This document shows, piece by piece, positions 6,547 to 12,556 of a stretch of 12,556 bases of DNA. Numbering within the stretch: the first letter of the stretch is position 1; each line of letters begins with the position of its first letter. Source of the stretch: an uncultured Pseudomonadota bacterium (GTDB lineage: Bacteria; Pseudomonadota; Gammaproteobacteria; Burkholderiales; Burkholderiaceae); contig CAMLIZ010000136.1 in the NCBI GenBank assembly GCA_946480245.1, forward strand, positions 1 through 12,556, written 5' to 3'. The translations under genes were made by a program, and so were the position numbers. Under the pieces are notes generated by a model. The model was not told where the DNA came from and did no database searches. It saw nothing but the letters and a program-made list of their open reading frames with translations.

Positions 6547-8709
6547 ATGGGTGAGATGAGCTCGGAGGGCGGGCACCAGAACGCAGGCATCGACCTGAGC
6601 CAGTTCTATCAGGTCTTCTTCGAGGAGGCCGCGGAGAACCTGGAGAACATGGAGCAGCTGCTGCTGGAGGTCGACATCGAGTCGGCCGACGACGAGGAGC
6701 TGAACGCGATCTTCCGCTGCGCGCACTCGATCAAGGGCGGCGCGGCCACCTTCGGCTTCCAGGACGTGGCCGAGCTGACGCACCAGATGGAGACGCTGCT
6801 GGACAAGCTGCGCCGCCACGAGCTGCAGATCAACTCCGCGATGGTGGACGTGCTGCTGGCCTCGGGCGACGCGCTGAAGGCCCAGCTGGCGCGCCACCAG
6901 GGCAAGGGCGGCACCGAGATCGACACCTCGGAGCTGCTGTTCAACATCCGCGCGCTGGTGGCCGGCGAAAAGCCGATCACCTCGGTACCGGTGGCCTCGC
7001 CGGTGGCGCCCGGCGCGGCCGCACCGGCGGCGCCTGCCGCGGCGCCGCGCGCACCGCTGAAGACCGACGTGCGCCAGATCGAGCTGGTGGTGGGCCCGCT
7101 GGAGCGGCCCGAGCTGGCCAACAACCTGATGGAGCTGTTCCAGGAGATCACCGACCTGGGCACGATCGAGGCCATCGACGGCGGCAAGGACGCCGACGGC
7201 GTGCGCCGCTTCCGCGTGGTCACCGCGTCGACCGACTCCGACCTGCTGGACCTGTTCACCTTCCACGTGGACCGCGACAAGGTCAAGCTCATCGAGCACG
7301 GCCCCGGCTATGGCTTCTACCAGGGCGCCCCGGGCGCACCGAGCGACGAGGAGCTGGCCGCCGACGCGGCGCGCCACGACCCGGGCTACGGCTTCTTCGA
7401 CGACGCCCCCGGCTCGCCCGGTGAATCGGGCGCCGCGCCGCAGCACGCCGAATTGAGCGCGCCCAGCAGCGCGCCCGCGACACAGGCCGCCAAGAAGCCC
7501 GCGGCTCCCGCGGCCAAGGTCGAGCCCAAGGGCAGCGCCACCATCGAGGCCAGCACGCTGCGCGTCTCGGTGGAGAAGGTGGACCAGCTGATCAACCTGG
7601 TCGGCGAGCTCGTCATCACGCAGGCCATGCTGGCGCAGAACAGCAAGAACGTGGACACCGCGCTCTACCAGCAGCTGGCCTCCGGGCTGGCGGACCTGGA
7701 GCGCAACACGCGGGACCTGCAGGAATCGGTGATGTCGATCCGCATGATCCCGATGTCGATCGTCTTCAACCGCTTCCCGCGCATGCTGCGCGACCTGGCA
7801 GCCAAGCTCGGCAAGAAGGTCGAGATGGTCACGCAGGGCGAGGCCACCGAGCTCGACAAGGGCCTGGTCGAGAAGATCACCGACCCTCTGACGCATCTGG
7901 TGCGCAACAGCTGCGACCACGGCATCGAGTCGCCGGCCGACCGCCTGGCCAACGGCAAACCCGAGACCGGCACGATCACGCTGATCGCCAGCCACCAGGG
8001 CGGCAGCATCGTGATCGAGGTGCGCGACGACGGCCGGGGGCTGAACCGCGACAAGCTGCTGAAGAAGGCGCGTGAGAAGGGCATCGACGCGCCCGACTCG
8101 ATGAGCGACGCCGAGGTGTGGAACCTGATCTTCGCGCCCGGCTTCTCCACCGCCGAGCAGGTGACCGACGTGTCGGGCCGCGGCGTGGGCATGGACGTGG
8201 TGAAGAAGAACATCACTGCGCTCGGCGGCACGGTGGAGATCGACTCCGCCGAAGGCTACGGCATGAGCGTGAAGGTGCGCCTGCCGCTCACGCTGGCCAT
8301 CATGGACGGCATGAGCGTGGGCGTGGGCGACGAGTGCTACATCCTGCCGCTGTCCTCGGTGGTCGAGTCGTTCCAGGTGCGCGACGGCATGATCAAGACC
8401 ATCGGCGGTGCCGGCCGGGTGGTGGAAGTGCGCGACGAGTACATGCCGGTGATCGACCTCGAGAAGGTGTTCGAGGTGCCGCGCTTCGACTTCGAGCACG
8501 TGAGCAACATCATGGTCGTGGTGGAGGCCGAAGGCGGCCGCGTCGCGCTGCTGGTGGACGAGCTGCTCGGCCAGCAGCAGGTGGTGGTGAAGAACCTCGA
8601 AGCCAACTACCGCAAGGTCAACGACGTGTCGGGCGCCACCATCATGGGCGACGGCCGCGTCGCGCTGATCCTCGACGTGGGCTCGCTGGTGCGGCGCTCG
8701 CGCCACTGA
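6547..8709 (+). CDS. cheA: Chemotaxis histidine kinase CheA
   Basis: CheA autophosphorylates under receptor/CheW control and donates phosphate to CheY and CheB. The 720-aa protein shows all class domains. P1 (about 15-130) has phospho-His H60 in CAHSIKGGAATFGF. An Ala/Pro linker (about 140-170) follows, then a P2-like domain (about 173-250; RQIELVVGPLERP). A second flexible linker holds two PGYGF motifs (253-257 and 279-283). P3 dimerisation starts near 335 (LRVSVEKVDQLINLVGEL). P4 ATPase has the N-box HLVRNSCDHGIE (N454, H458), G1 DDGRG (494-498) and G2 GRGVGMD (544-550). The CheW-like P5 runs from about 580 to the end. GAGGAG lies 6-7 nt before the ATG; a second ATG three codons in is possible. 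No key residue is missing. It is the core of the cluster and follows cheY by 31 nt. Confidence 0.98.
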   Translation: MGEMSSEGGHQNAGIDLSQFYQVFFEEAAENLENMEQLLLEVDIESADDEELNAIFRCAHSIKGGAATFGFQDVAELTHQMETLLDKLRRHELQINSAMVDVLLASGDALKAQLARHQGKGGTEIDTSELLFNIRALVAGEKPITSVPVASPVAPGAAAPAAPAAAPRAPLKTDVRQIELVVGPLERPELANNLMELFQEITDLGTIEAIDGGKDADGVRRFRVVTASTDSDLLDLFTFHVDRDKVKLIEHGPGYGFYQGAPGAPSDEELAADAARHDPGYGFFDDAPGSPGESGAAPQHAELSAPSSAPATQAAKKPAAPAAKVEPKGSATIEASTLRVSVEKVDQLINLVGELVITQAMLAQNSKNVDTALYQQLASGLADLERNTRDLQESVMSIRMIPMSIVFNRFPRMLRDLAAKLGKKVEMVTQGEATELDKGLVEKITDPLTHLVRNSCDHGIESPADRLANGKPETGTITLIASHQGGSIVIEVRDDGRGLNRDKLLKKAREKGIDAPDSMSDAEVWNLIFAPGFSTAEQVTDVSGRGVGMDVVKKNITALGGTVEIDSAEGYGMSVKVRLPLTLAIMDGMSVGVGDECYILPLSSVVESFQVRDGMIKTIGGAGRVVEVRDEYMPVIDLEKVFEVPRFDFEHVSNIMVVVEAEGGRVALLVDELLGQQQVVVKNLEANYRKVNDVSGATIMGDGRVALILDVGSLVRRSRH

Positions 8710-8737
8710 ATTCCCGCATCCCTTACTGACAGTTCCC

Positions 8738-10519
8738 ATGCAAGCTTTGAACGCGCTGATGCGCCGTTTCACGATCCACGTGCGCATGCTCGGCGCCATC
8801 GCCATGGTGGTGACCCTGCTCGCGCTGGTGGGAGGCGCCGGCCTGGCCGGCATGTTCCGCATCCAGAGCCTGGGGCAGAACTTCGTGGACACCGCGTTCA
8901 CGCAGTCCAACCACCTGTCTGCGTTGTACGAGCACTTCGGCGAAGTGCGCCACGAAGAGAAGCAGCTGGTCAACCACCACTACGACACCGCCCAGCAGAT
9001 CGACCGCTACAAGCAGCGCTGGGAGCATGCGGTGCAGTTGGTGGACACCGAACTGCGCAGCCTGCGCGACGGCGGCGTCACGGCCGACGAAGAGGCGGTG
9101 ATCGCCAGGTTCCAGCAATCGGTGCAGGCCTATCGCGCGGCGTTCGAGCCCGTGGTGGCGCAGATCCGCGACGCCAAGTTCGAGAGCACGGCCGCGGTGA
9201 ACAAGGAAACCGAGAAGGCCGAGGCCGAGGCGCAGGCCGCGGCCGACCAGCTCGACGCACTGCAGCGGCTGCTGCTGAAGGCGGCCGAGCAGACGCAGGC
9301 CTCGATGAACGCGTCGTCGGGCAACACGCTGCTGGCCTTCGGCGCTGCGCTGGCCGTGGCGCTGGTGCTGGTGGTGCCGCTGACGCTGATGAACTCGAAC
9401 TCGATCGTCAAGCCGATCCGCGAGGCGCGCGCGCTGGCCCAGGCCATTGCCACCGGCGACCTCACGCACGACGTGCAGGCCCAGGGGCAGGACGAAGCCG
9501 CCGACTTGCTGCGTGCGCTGCACGGCATGCAGGAGCACCTGCGCTCGCTGGTGGGCCAGCTGCGCCAGGCGTCGGAGAGCATTCACACCGCCAGCCGCGA
9601 AGTGGCCTCGGGCAACCAGGATCTGTCGCACCGCACCGAAGAGGCGGCCACCAGTCTGCAGACCACCGCCAGCGCCGTCACCCAGCTCAACGGCACCGTG
9701 CGCCAGAGCGCCGAGGCCGCGTCGCAGGCGAACCAGCTGGTGTCCTCCGCCTCCACCGTCGCGCTGCGCGGCGGCCAGGTGGTGGGCCAGGTGGTCAGCA
9801 CGATGGACGAGATCAACACCAGCTCGAAGAAGATCGCCGACATCATCGGCGTGATCGACGGCATCGCGTTCCAGACCAACATCCTGGCGCTCAATGCAGC
9901 GGTGGAAGCCGCGCGCGCCGGCGAGCAGGGCCGCGGCTTCGCGGTGGTGGCCGGCGAGGTGCGCAGCCTGGCGCAACGCAGCGCGGAAGCCGCGCGCGAG
10001 ATCAAGACGCTGATCGGCACCTCGGTGGACCGCGTGGAAGTGGGCGCGCGCCTGGTGCAGGAAGCCGGCAGCACGATGAACGACATCGTGGCCAGCGTGC
10101 AGCGCGTGAACGACATCATCGGAGAGATCAGCGCGGCCAGCACCGAGCAGGCCGGCGGCATCGGGCAGGTGCACAGCGCGGTGACCCATCTCGACCAGAT
10201 GACGCAGCAGAACGCCGCGCTGGTGGAGCAGAGCGCGGCCGCCGCAGAAAGCCTGAAGGAACAGGCGTTGAAGCTGAACGAGGTGGTAGCCACCTTCCGC
10301 CTGGGCACCGCCGGCGAACGCCGCATCGCAGCGACGCCGGCCAAGCCGGCACCCGCGGCCGCCCCGGCCAAGCCTGCCGCGCATCAGGCGGCCGCCAAGG
10401 CGCTGATCGAGCGCGTGCGCCAGCCCGCGCCCGTCGCTCCTGTGCTTAACCCCCCTGCCCTTGTGCCCGCGCCCACTCAGGTGGCCGGCAACAGCCACGG
10501 CGACTGGGAGACTTTCTGA
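8738..10519 (+). CDS. Methyl-accepting chemotaxis protein with C-terminal DWETF tether
   Basis: This 593-aa transmembrane receptor controls CheA through CheW. Order: TM1 (about 17-39), a periplasmic helical domain of 4HB type (about 40-196), TM2 (about 198-219), HAMP (about 220-272), and the long cytoplasmic signalling coiled coil (about 280-520). The invariant hairpin tip is at about 376-415 ([20 protein letters not shown]). Methylation-type Glu/Gln pairs occur in both arms (EEAA near 301, STEQA near 468). An Ala/Pro-rich flexible linker (about 530-585) ends in DWETF, close to the NWETF pentapeptide that tethers CheR and CheB in E. coli Tar and Tsr. The ligand cannot be predicted. It starts 28 nt after cheA without a clear Shine-Dalgarno; M8 is an alternative start. 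Residues 352-414 are identical at DNA level to the second receptor. Confidence 0.95.
   Translation: MQALNALMRRFTIHVRMLGAIAMVVTLLALVGGAGLAGMFRIQSLGQNFVDTAFTQSNHLSALYEHFGEVRHEEKQLVNHHYDTAQQIDRYKQRWEHAVQLVDTELRSLRDGGVTADEEAVIARFQQSVQAYRAAFEPVVAQIRDAKFESTAAVNKETEKAEAEAQAAADQLDALQRLLLKAAEQTQASMNASSGNTLLAFGAALAVALVLVVPLTLMNSNSIVKPIREARALAQAIATGDLTHDVQAQGQDEAADLLRALHGMQEHLRSLVGQLRQASESIHTASREVASGNQDLSHRTEEAATSLQTTASAVTQLNGTVRQSAEAASQANQLVSSASTVALRGGQVVGQVVSTMDEINTSSKKIADIIGVIDGIAFQTNILALNAAVEAARAGEQGRGFAVVAGEVRSLAQRSAEAAREIKTLIGTSVDRVEVGARLVQEAGSTMNDIVASVQRVNDIIGEISAASTEQAGGIGQVHSAVTHLDQMTQQNAALVEQSAAAAESLKEQALKLNEVVATFRLGTAGERRIAATPAKPAPAAAPAKPAAHQAAAKALIERVRQPAPVAPVLNPPALVPAPTQVAGNSHGDWETF
9791..9979 (+). 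repeat. 189-bp block identical to the second receptor gene (copy 1)
   Basis: This stretch of the first receptor gene is, by direct reading, identical base for base to 12213-12401 in the second receptor gene. It encodes the signalling-tip region, residues 352-414. Synonymous differences appear immediately on both sides. It is a direct repeat with a 2422-bp offset. Confidence 0.9.
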
Positions 10520-10530
10520 AGGGTCCACCC

Positions 10531-10557
10531 TACAGAACCCCCTGCGCCTGCCGATAA
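10531..10557 (+). promoter_or_regulatory. Sigma-28 (FliA) promoter upstream of cheW
   Basis: TACAGAAC at 10531-10538, then 11 nt, then a perfect GCCGATAA at 10550-10557. The E. coli FliA consensus is TAAAGTTT-N11-GCCGATAA, so spacing and -10 are exact and the -35 core differs by one base (TACAG for TAAAG). It lies in the 76-nt gap between the first receptor and cheW, and would start transcription about 30 nt before the cheW ATG. This lets cheW be expressed with late flagellar genes independently of the upstream operon. Confidence 0.75.
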
Positions 10558-10595
10558 CCCCATAGCCAGCCCTGAACCCGCCGAAGGAGTCCCGA

Positions 10596-11135
10596 ATGGA
10601 CATGATCTCCGAAGCCACCCACGTCGCCCGCCACGAAGCGGCGCGCAACGCCGGCCCGGCCGGCGCCCCCAAGGGCCCGAACGCCGGGGAGTTCCTCACG
10701 TTCCGCCTCGGCGCCGAGGAATACGGCATCGACATCCTGCGCGTGCAGGAGATCCGCTCCTACGAGCAGCCCACGCGCATCGCCAACGCGCCCGCCTTCA
10801 TCAAGGGCGTGGTCAACCTGCGCGGCGTGATCGTGCCGATCGTCGACCTGCGCCTGAAGTTGGGCTGCGCGACGGCCGAGTACAACAGCTTCACGGTCGT
10901 GATCGTGCTCAACGTGCGCGGCCGGGTGGTCGGCGCCGTGGTGGATTCGGTGTCCGACGTGATGGAGCTCACCCGCGAGCACATCAAGCCGGCACCGGAG
11001 ATGAACACCACGGTGGACACCAGCTTCATCACCGGCATCGGCAGCGTGGGCGACCGCATGCTGATCCTGATGGACATCGAGGCGCTGATGAGCAGCGCCG
11101 ACATGGGCCTGATGGAGACGGCTCTCGCCGCCTGA
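10596..11135 (+). CDS. cheW: Chemotaxis coupling protein CheW
   Basis: CheW is the cytoplasmic adaptor that links receptor tips to the P5 domain of CheA. The 179-aa product has an unstructured Ala/Gly/Pro-rich N-terminal extension of about 30 residues. A single CheW domain follows (about 31-168) with [29 protein letters not shown] (71-86, including the NLRG core) and [13 protein letters not shown]. The ATG at 10596 is chosen because AAGGAG precedes it by 6 nt; the second ATG two codons later is less well placed. It has its own sigma-28 promoter and is followed 20 nt later by an intrinsic terminator, so it can be transcribed as a single gene. Identity is secure. Confidence 0.97.
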   Translation: MDMISEATHVARHEAARNAGPAGAPKGPNAGEFLTFRLGAEEYGIDILRVQEIRSYEQPTRIANAPAFIKGVVNLRGVIVPIVDLRLKLGCATAEYNSFTVVIVLNVRGRVVGAVVDSVSDVMELTREHIKPAPEMNTTVDTSFITGIGSVGDRMLILMDIEALMSSADMGLMETALAA

Positions 11136-11155
11136 AGCCCTGCGCCTTCTTACCA

Positions 11156-11179
11156 GGGGCCGCGGCAGCGGCCCCTTTT
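11156..11179 (+). terminator. Rho-independent terminator after cheW
   Basis: GGGGCCGC (11156-11163), loop GGCA, and GCGGCCCC (11168-11175) form a perfect 8-bp G/C stem with a tetraloop, followed by TTTT. It ends the cheW transcript. It lies only 16 nt before the next receptor ATG, so it must also act on any transcript reaching that gene. Confidence 0.85.
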
Positions 11180-11195
11180 CATGTCGGAACCCCTT

Positions 11196-12556
11196 ATGAA
11201 GAGACTGACAATCGCCGTTCGCCTATGGCTCCCGGTGCTGCTGCTGGCGGTGATGGTGGTGGTGATGACCGCCGTGTCCACCGTGCGCACGCTGCATTCG
11301 CAGGCCGCCTCCGCCGAAGAGCAGCAACGCCAGCAGACCAAGTTCACGCTGGCGATGCGCTGGGCCGCGGCCACGCAGGTGAATGCGGGCCGCACCTATG
11401 CCCTGCTGTCCAGCACCGATGCGGCCCTGGCGGCCGCGCTCAAGCCGCAGATGGCGCAGACCTCGGCCAGCATCGCCGAGCTGCAGAAGCAGCTCGAGCC
11501 GATGCTCGACACGCCGCAGGAACAGGACGCGCTGAAGCACGCTTCCGAAGTGCGCAAGACCTACCTCGCCGCGCGCGACGACGCGCTGCGCGCGCAGGCC
11601 GGCGCGGACACCACCGCGCTGAGCACCGCGGTGGCGGCCTACAAGCAGCAGATGGACGCCTACGCCGCCGCGCAGCAGGACCTGATCAACCTGCTGGACG
11701 CCGGCGCCACCGCGCTGCGCGCGGCGGTGGGCCAGCAGCGCATGCACACCGTGTACTTGGTGGCCGGCGTGATGGCCGCCATCGTGGGGTTGCTGGCGCT
11801 GTCCAGCCTGCACCTCGTGCGCGCCATCAGCGGGCCGCTGCGCAACATGGTGCGCGCCACCGAGCGCATTGCCGCCGGCGACCTGAGCCAGAGCATCGTG
11901 CCGCGGCGCCACGACGAGATCGGCGACGTCGAGCGCGCACTGGCCCGCATGACCGCGTCGCTGCAGACGCTCGTGGGCCAGGTGCGCCACACCGCGCAGA
12001 GCATCTCGCACGCGTCGGTGGAGATCGCGCAGGGCAACCTCGACCTGTCGCAGCGCACCGAGCAGGCCGCCTCCAACCTGCAGCAGACCGCCAGCTCGAT
12101 GGAGCAGCTCACCGGCACGGTCACGCAGTCGGCCGACGCGGCGCGCCAGGCCAACCAGCTCGCTGCTTCCGCCGCCCACGTAGCGCAACGCGGCGGCACG
12201 GTGGTGGCCAACGTGGTCAGCACGATGGACGAGATCAACACCAGCTCGAAGAAGATCGCCGACATCATCGGCGTGATCGACGGCATCGCGTTCCAGACCA
12301 ACATCCTGGCGCTCAATGCAGCGGTGGAAGCCGCGCGCGCCGGCGAGCAGGGCCGCGGCTTCGCGGTGGTGGCCGGCGAGGTGCGCAGCCTGGCGCAACG
12401 CTCTGCCGAAGCCGCCAAGGAGATCAAGGCGCTGATCGGCACCAGCGTGGACAAAGTGGAGACCGGCTCGCGCCTGGTGCAGGACGCCGGCAGCACGATG
12501 ACCGAGATCGTCGCCAGCGTGCAGCGCGTGACCGACATCATCGGCGAGATCACCGC
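11196..12556 (+). CDS. Methyl-accepting chemotaxis protein, 3' end outside the window
   Basis: This second transmembrane chemoreceptor is open to the window end, so 453 codons are visible and no stop is seen. Order: TM1 (about 10-30), a periplasmic helical domain rich in Ala and Gln (about 31-184, 4HB type), TM2 (about 186-208), HAMP (about 208-262, with [12 protein letters not shown]), then the signalling domain. The hairpin tip is at about 364-405 ([20 protein letters not shown]). The ATG at 11196 is preceded by GGAA at 6 nt; an in-frame ATG at 11181 abuts the terminator T-tract and has no ribosome site. Its ligand is unknown. Whether it ends in a CheR-tether pentapeptide like its neighbour cannot be seen. 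No promoter was found between cheW and this gene. Confidence 0.93.
   Translation, partial: MKRLTIAVRLWLPVLLLAVMVVVMTAVSTVRTLHSQAASAEEQQRQQTKFTLAMRWAAATQVNAGRTYALLSSTDAALAAALKPQMAQTSASIAELQKQLEPMLDTPQEQDALKHASEVRKTYLAARDDALRAQAGADTTALSTAVAAYKQQMDAYAAAQQDLINLLDAGATALRAAVGQQRMHTVYLVAGVMAAIVGLLALSSLHLVRAISGPLRNMVRATERIAAGDLSQSIVPRRHDEIGDVERALARMTASLQTLVGQVRHTAQSISHASVEIAQGNLDLSQRTEQAASNLQQTASSMEQLTGTVTQSADAARQANQLAASAAHVAQRGGTVVANVVSTMDEINTSSKKIADIIGVIDGIAFQTNILALNAAVEAARAGEQGRGFAVVAGEVRSLAQRSAEAAKEIKALIGTSVDKVETGSRLVQDAGSTMTEIVASVQRVTDIIGEIT
12213..12401 (+). repeat. 189-bp block identical to the first receptor gene (copy 2)
   Basis: This is the partner of the block at 9791-9979 and covers the tip-coding part of the second receptor. 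Identity ends abruptly: at the right edge the next codons read TCT GCC here but AGC GCG in the first receptor for the same Ser-Ala. Confidence 0.9.

Noticed and set aside
10520..10531. Short palindrome AGGGT-CC-ACCCT after the first receptor stop, considered as a terminator.
   Set aside because: The stem is at most four to five pairs with a tiny loop and has no T-tract; it also abuts the sigma-28 -35 element.
6493..10735. Very long open frames on the minus strand opposite cheA and the first receptor (also opposite fliO/fliP at 1406-2824 and opposite the second receptor at 11223-12398).
   Set aside because: Their products are rich in His, Arg, Gln and Ala without domains, and they mirror strong genes in frames where G/C third positions suppress stops. 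They are high-GC shadows.
11097..11104. GCCGACAT near the end of cheW as a -10 element for the second receptor.
   Set aside because: Two mismatches to GCCGATAA, no -35-like sequence at the proper distance, and it lies upstream of the terminator.
1..12556. CRISPR arrays, tRNA or rRNA genes, insertion sequences, phage or defence genes.
   Set aside because: No spaced short repeats, RNA gene signatures, transposase-like proteins or terminal inverted repeats were seen; the coding density is explained by flagellar, two-component and chemotaxis genes.

Overview
The window is a motility and chemotaxis region from a high-GC Gram-negative bacterium. The flagellar protein sequences, the GC-rich coding with strong third-position G/C bias, and the small 4HB-type chemoreceptors beside cheA/cheW point to a betaproteobacterium of the order Burkholderiales. 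A Comamonadaceae or Rubrivivax/Leptothrix-type lineage is my best guess, from general family resemblance rather than a search.

Positions 18-3627 (+) are the end of a class-II-type flagellar operon: fliM, fliN, fliO, fliP, fliQ, fliR. Genes are packed with overlaps (fliM/fliN 11 nt, fliO/fliP 4 nt) or very short gaps. They encode the switch complex that docks CheY-P and sets rotation direction (FliM, FliN), and the core of the flagellar type III export gate (FliP, FliQ, FliR) with its assembly helper FliO. flhB does not follow fliR here.

Positions 3630-5463 (-) hold a two-component pair convergent with fliR: a soluble kinase with an N-terminal receiver domain (REC-HisKA_3-HATPase), then a NarL/FixJ-type DNA-binding response regulator. 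Their targets cannot be read from the sequence; the location suggests motility control.

Positions 5655-12556 (+) form a chemotaxis cluster: a small protein with CheZ-like active-site and CheY-binding motifs, cheY, cheA, a chemoreceptor ending in a DWETF tether, cheW, an intrinsic terminator, and a second chemoreceptor cut by the window end. In the expected circuit the receptors and CheW control CheA, CheA phosphorylates CheY, CheY-P binds FliM/FliN, and the CheZ-like protein would remove the phosphate. cheR, cheB and cheD are not in the window, but the tether on the first receptor implies CheR/CheB exist elsewhere.

Regulation visible in the sequence: a very good sigma-28 (FliA) promoter before cheW, a weaker one before the CheZ-like gene, and a terminator hairpin just before the second receptor. 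The two receptor genes share a perfectly identical 189-bp block over the signalling tip, suggesting recent gene conversion or strong constraint. Apart from the short CheZ-like protein I see no evidence of a wholly novel system; most of the window is recognisable flagellar and chemotaxis machinery.
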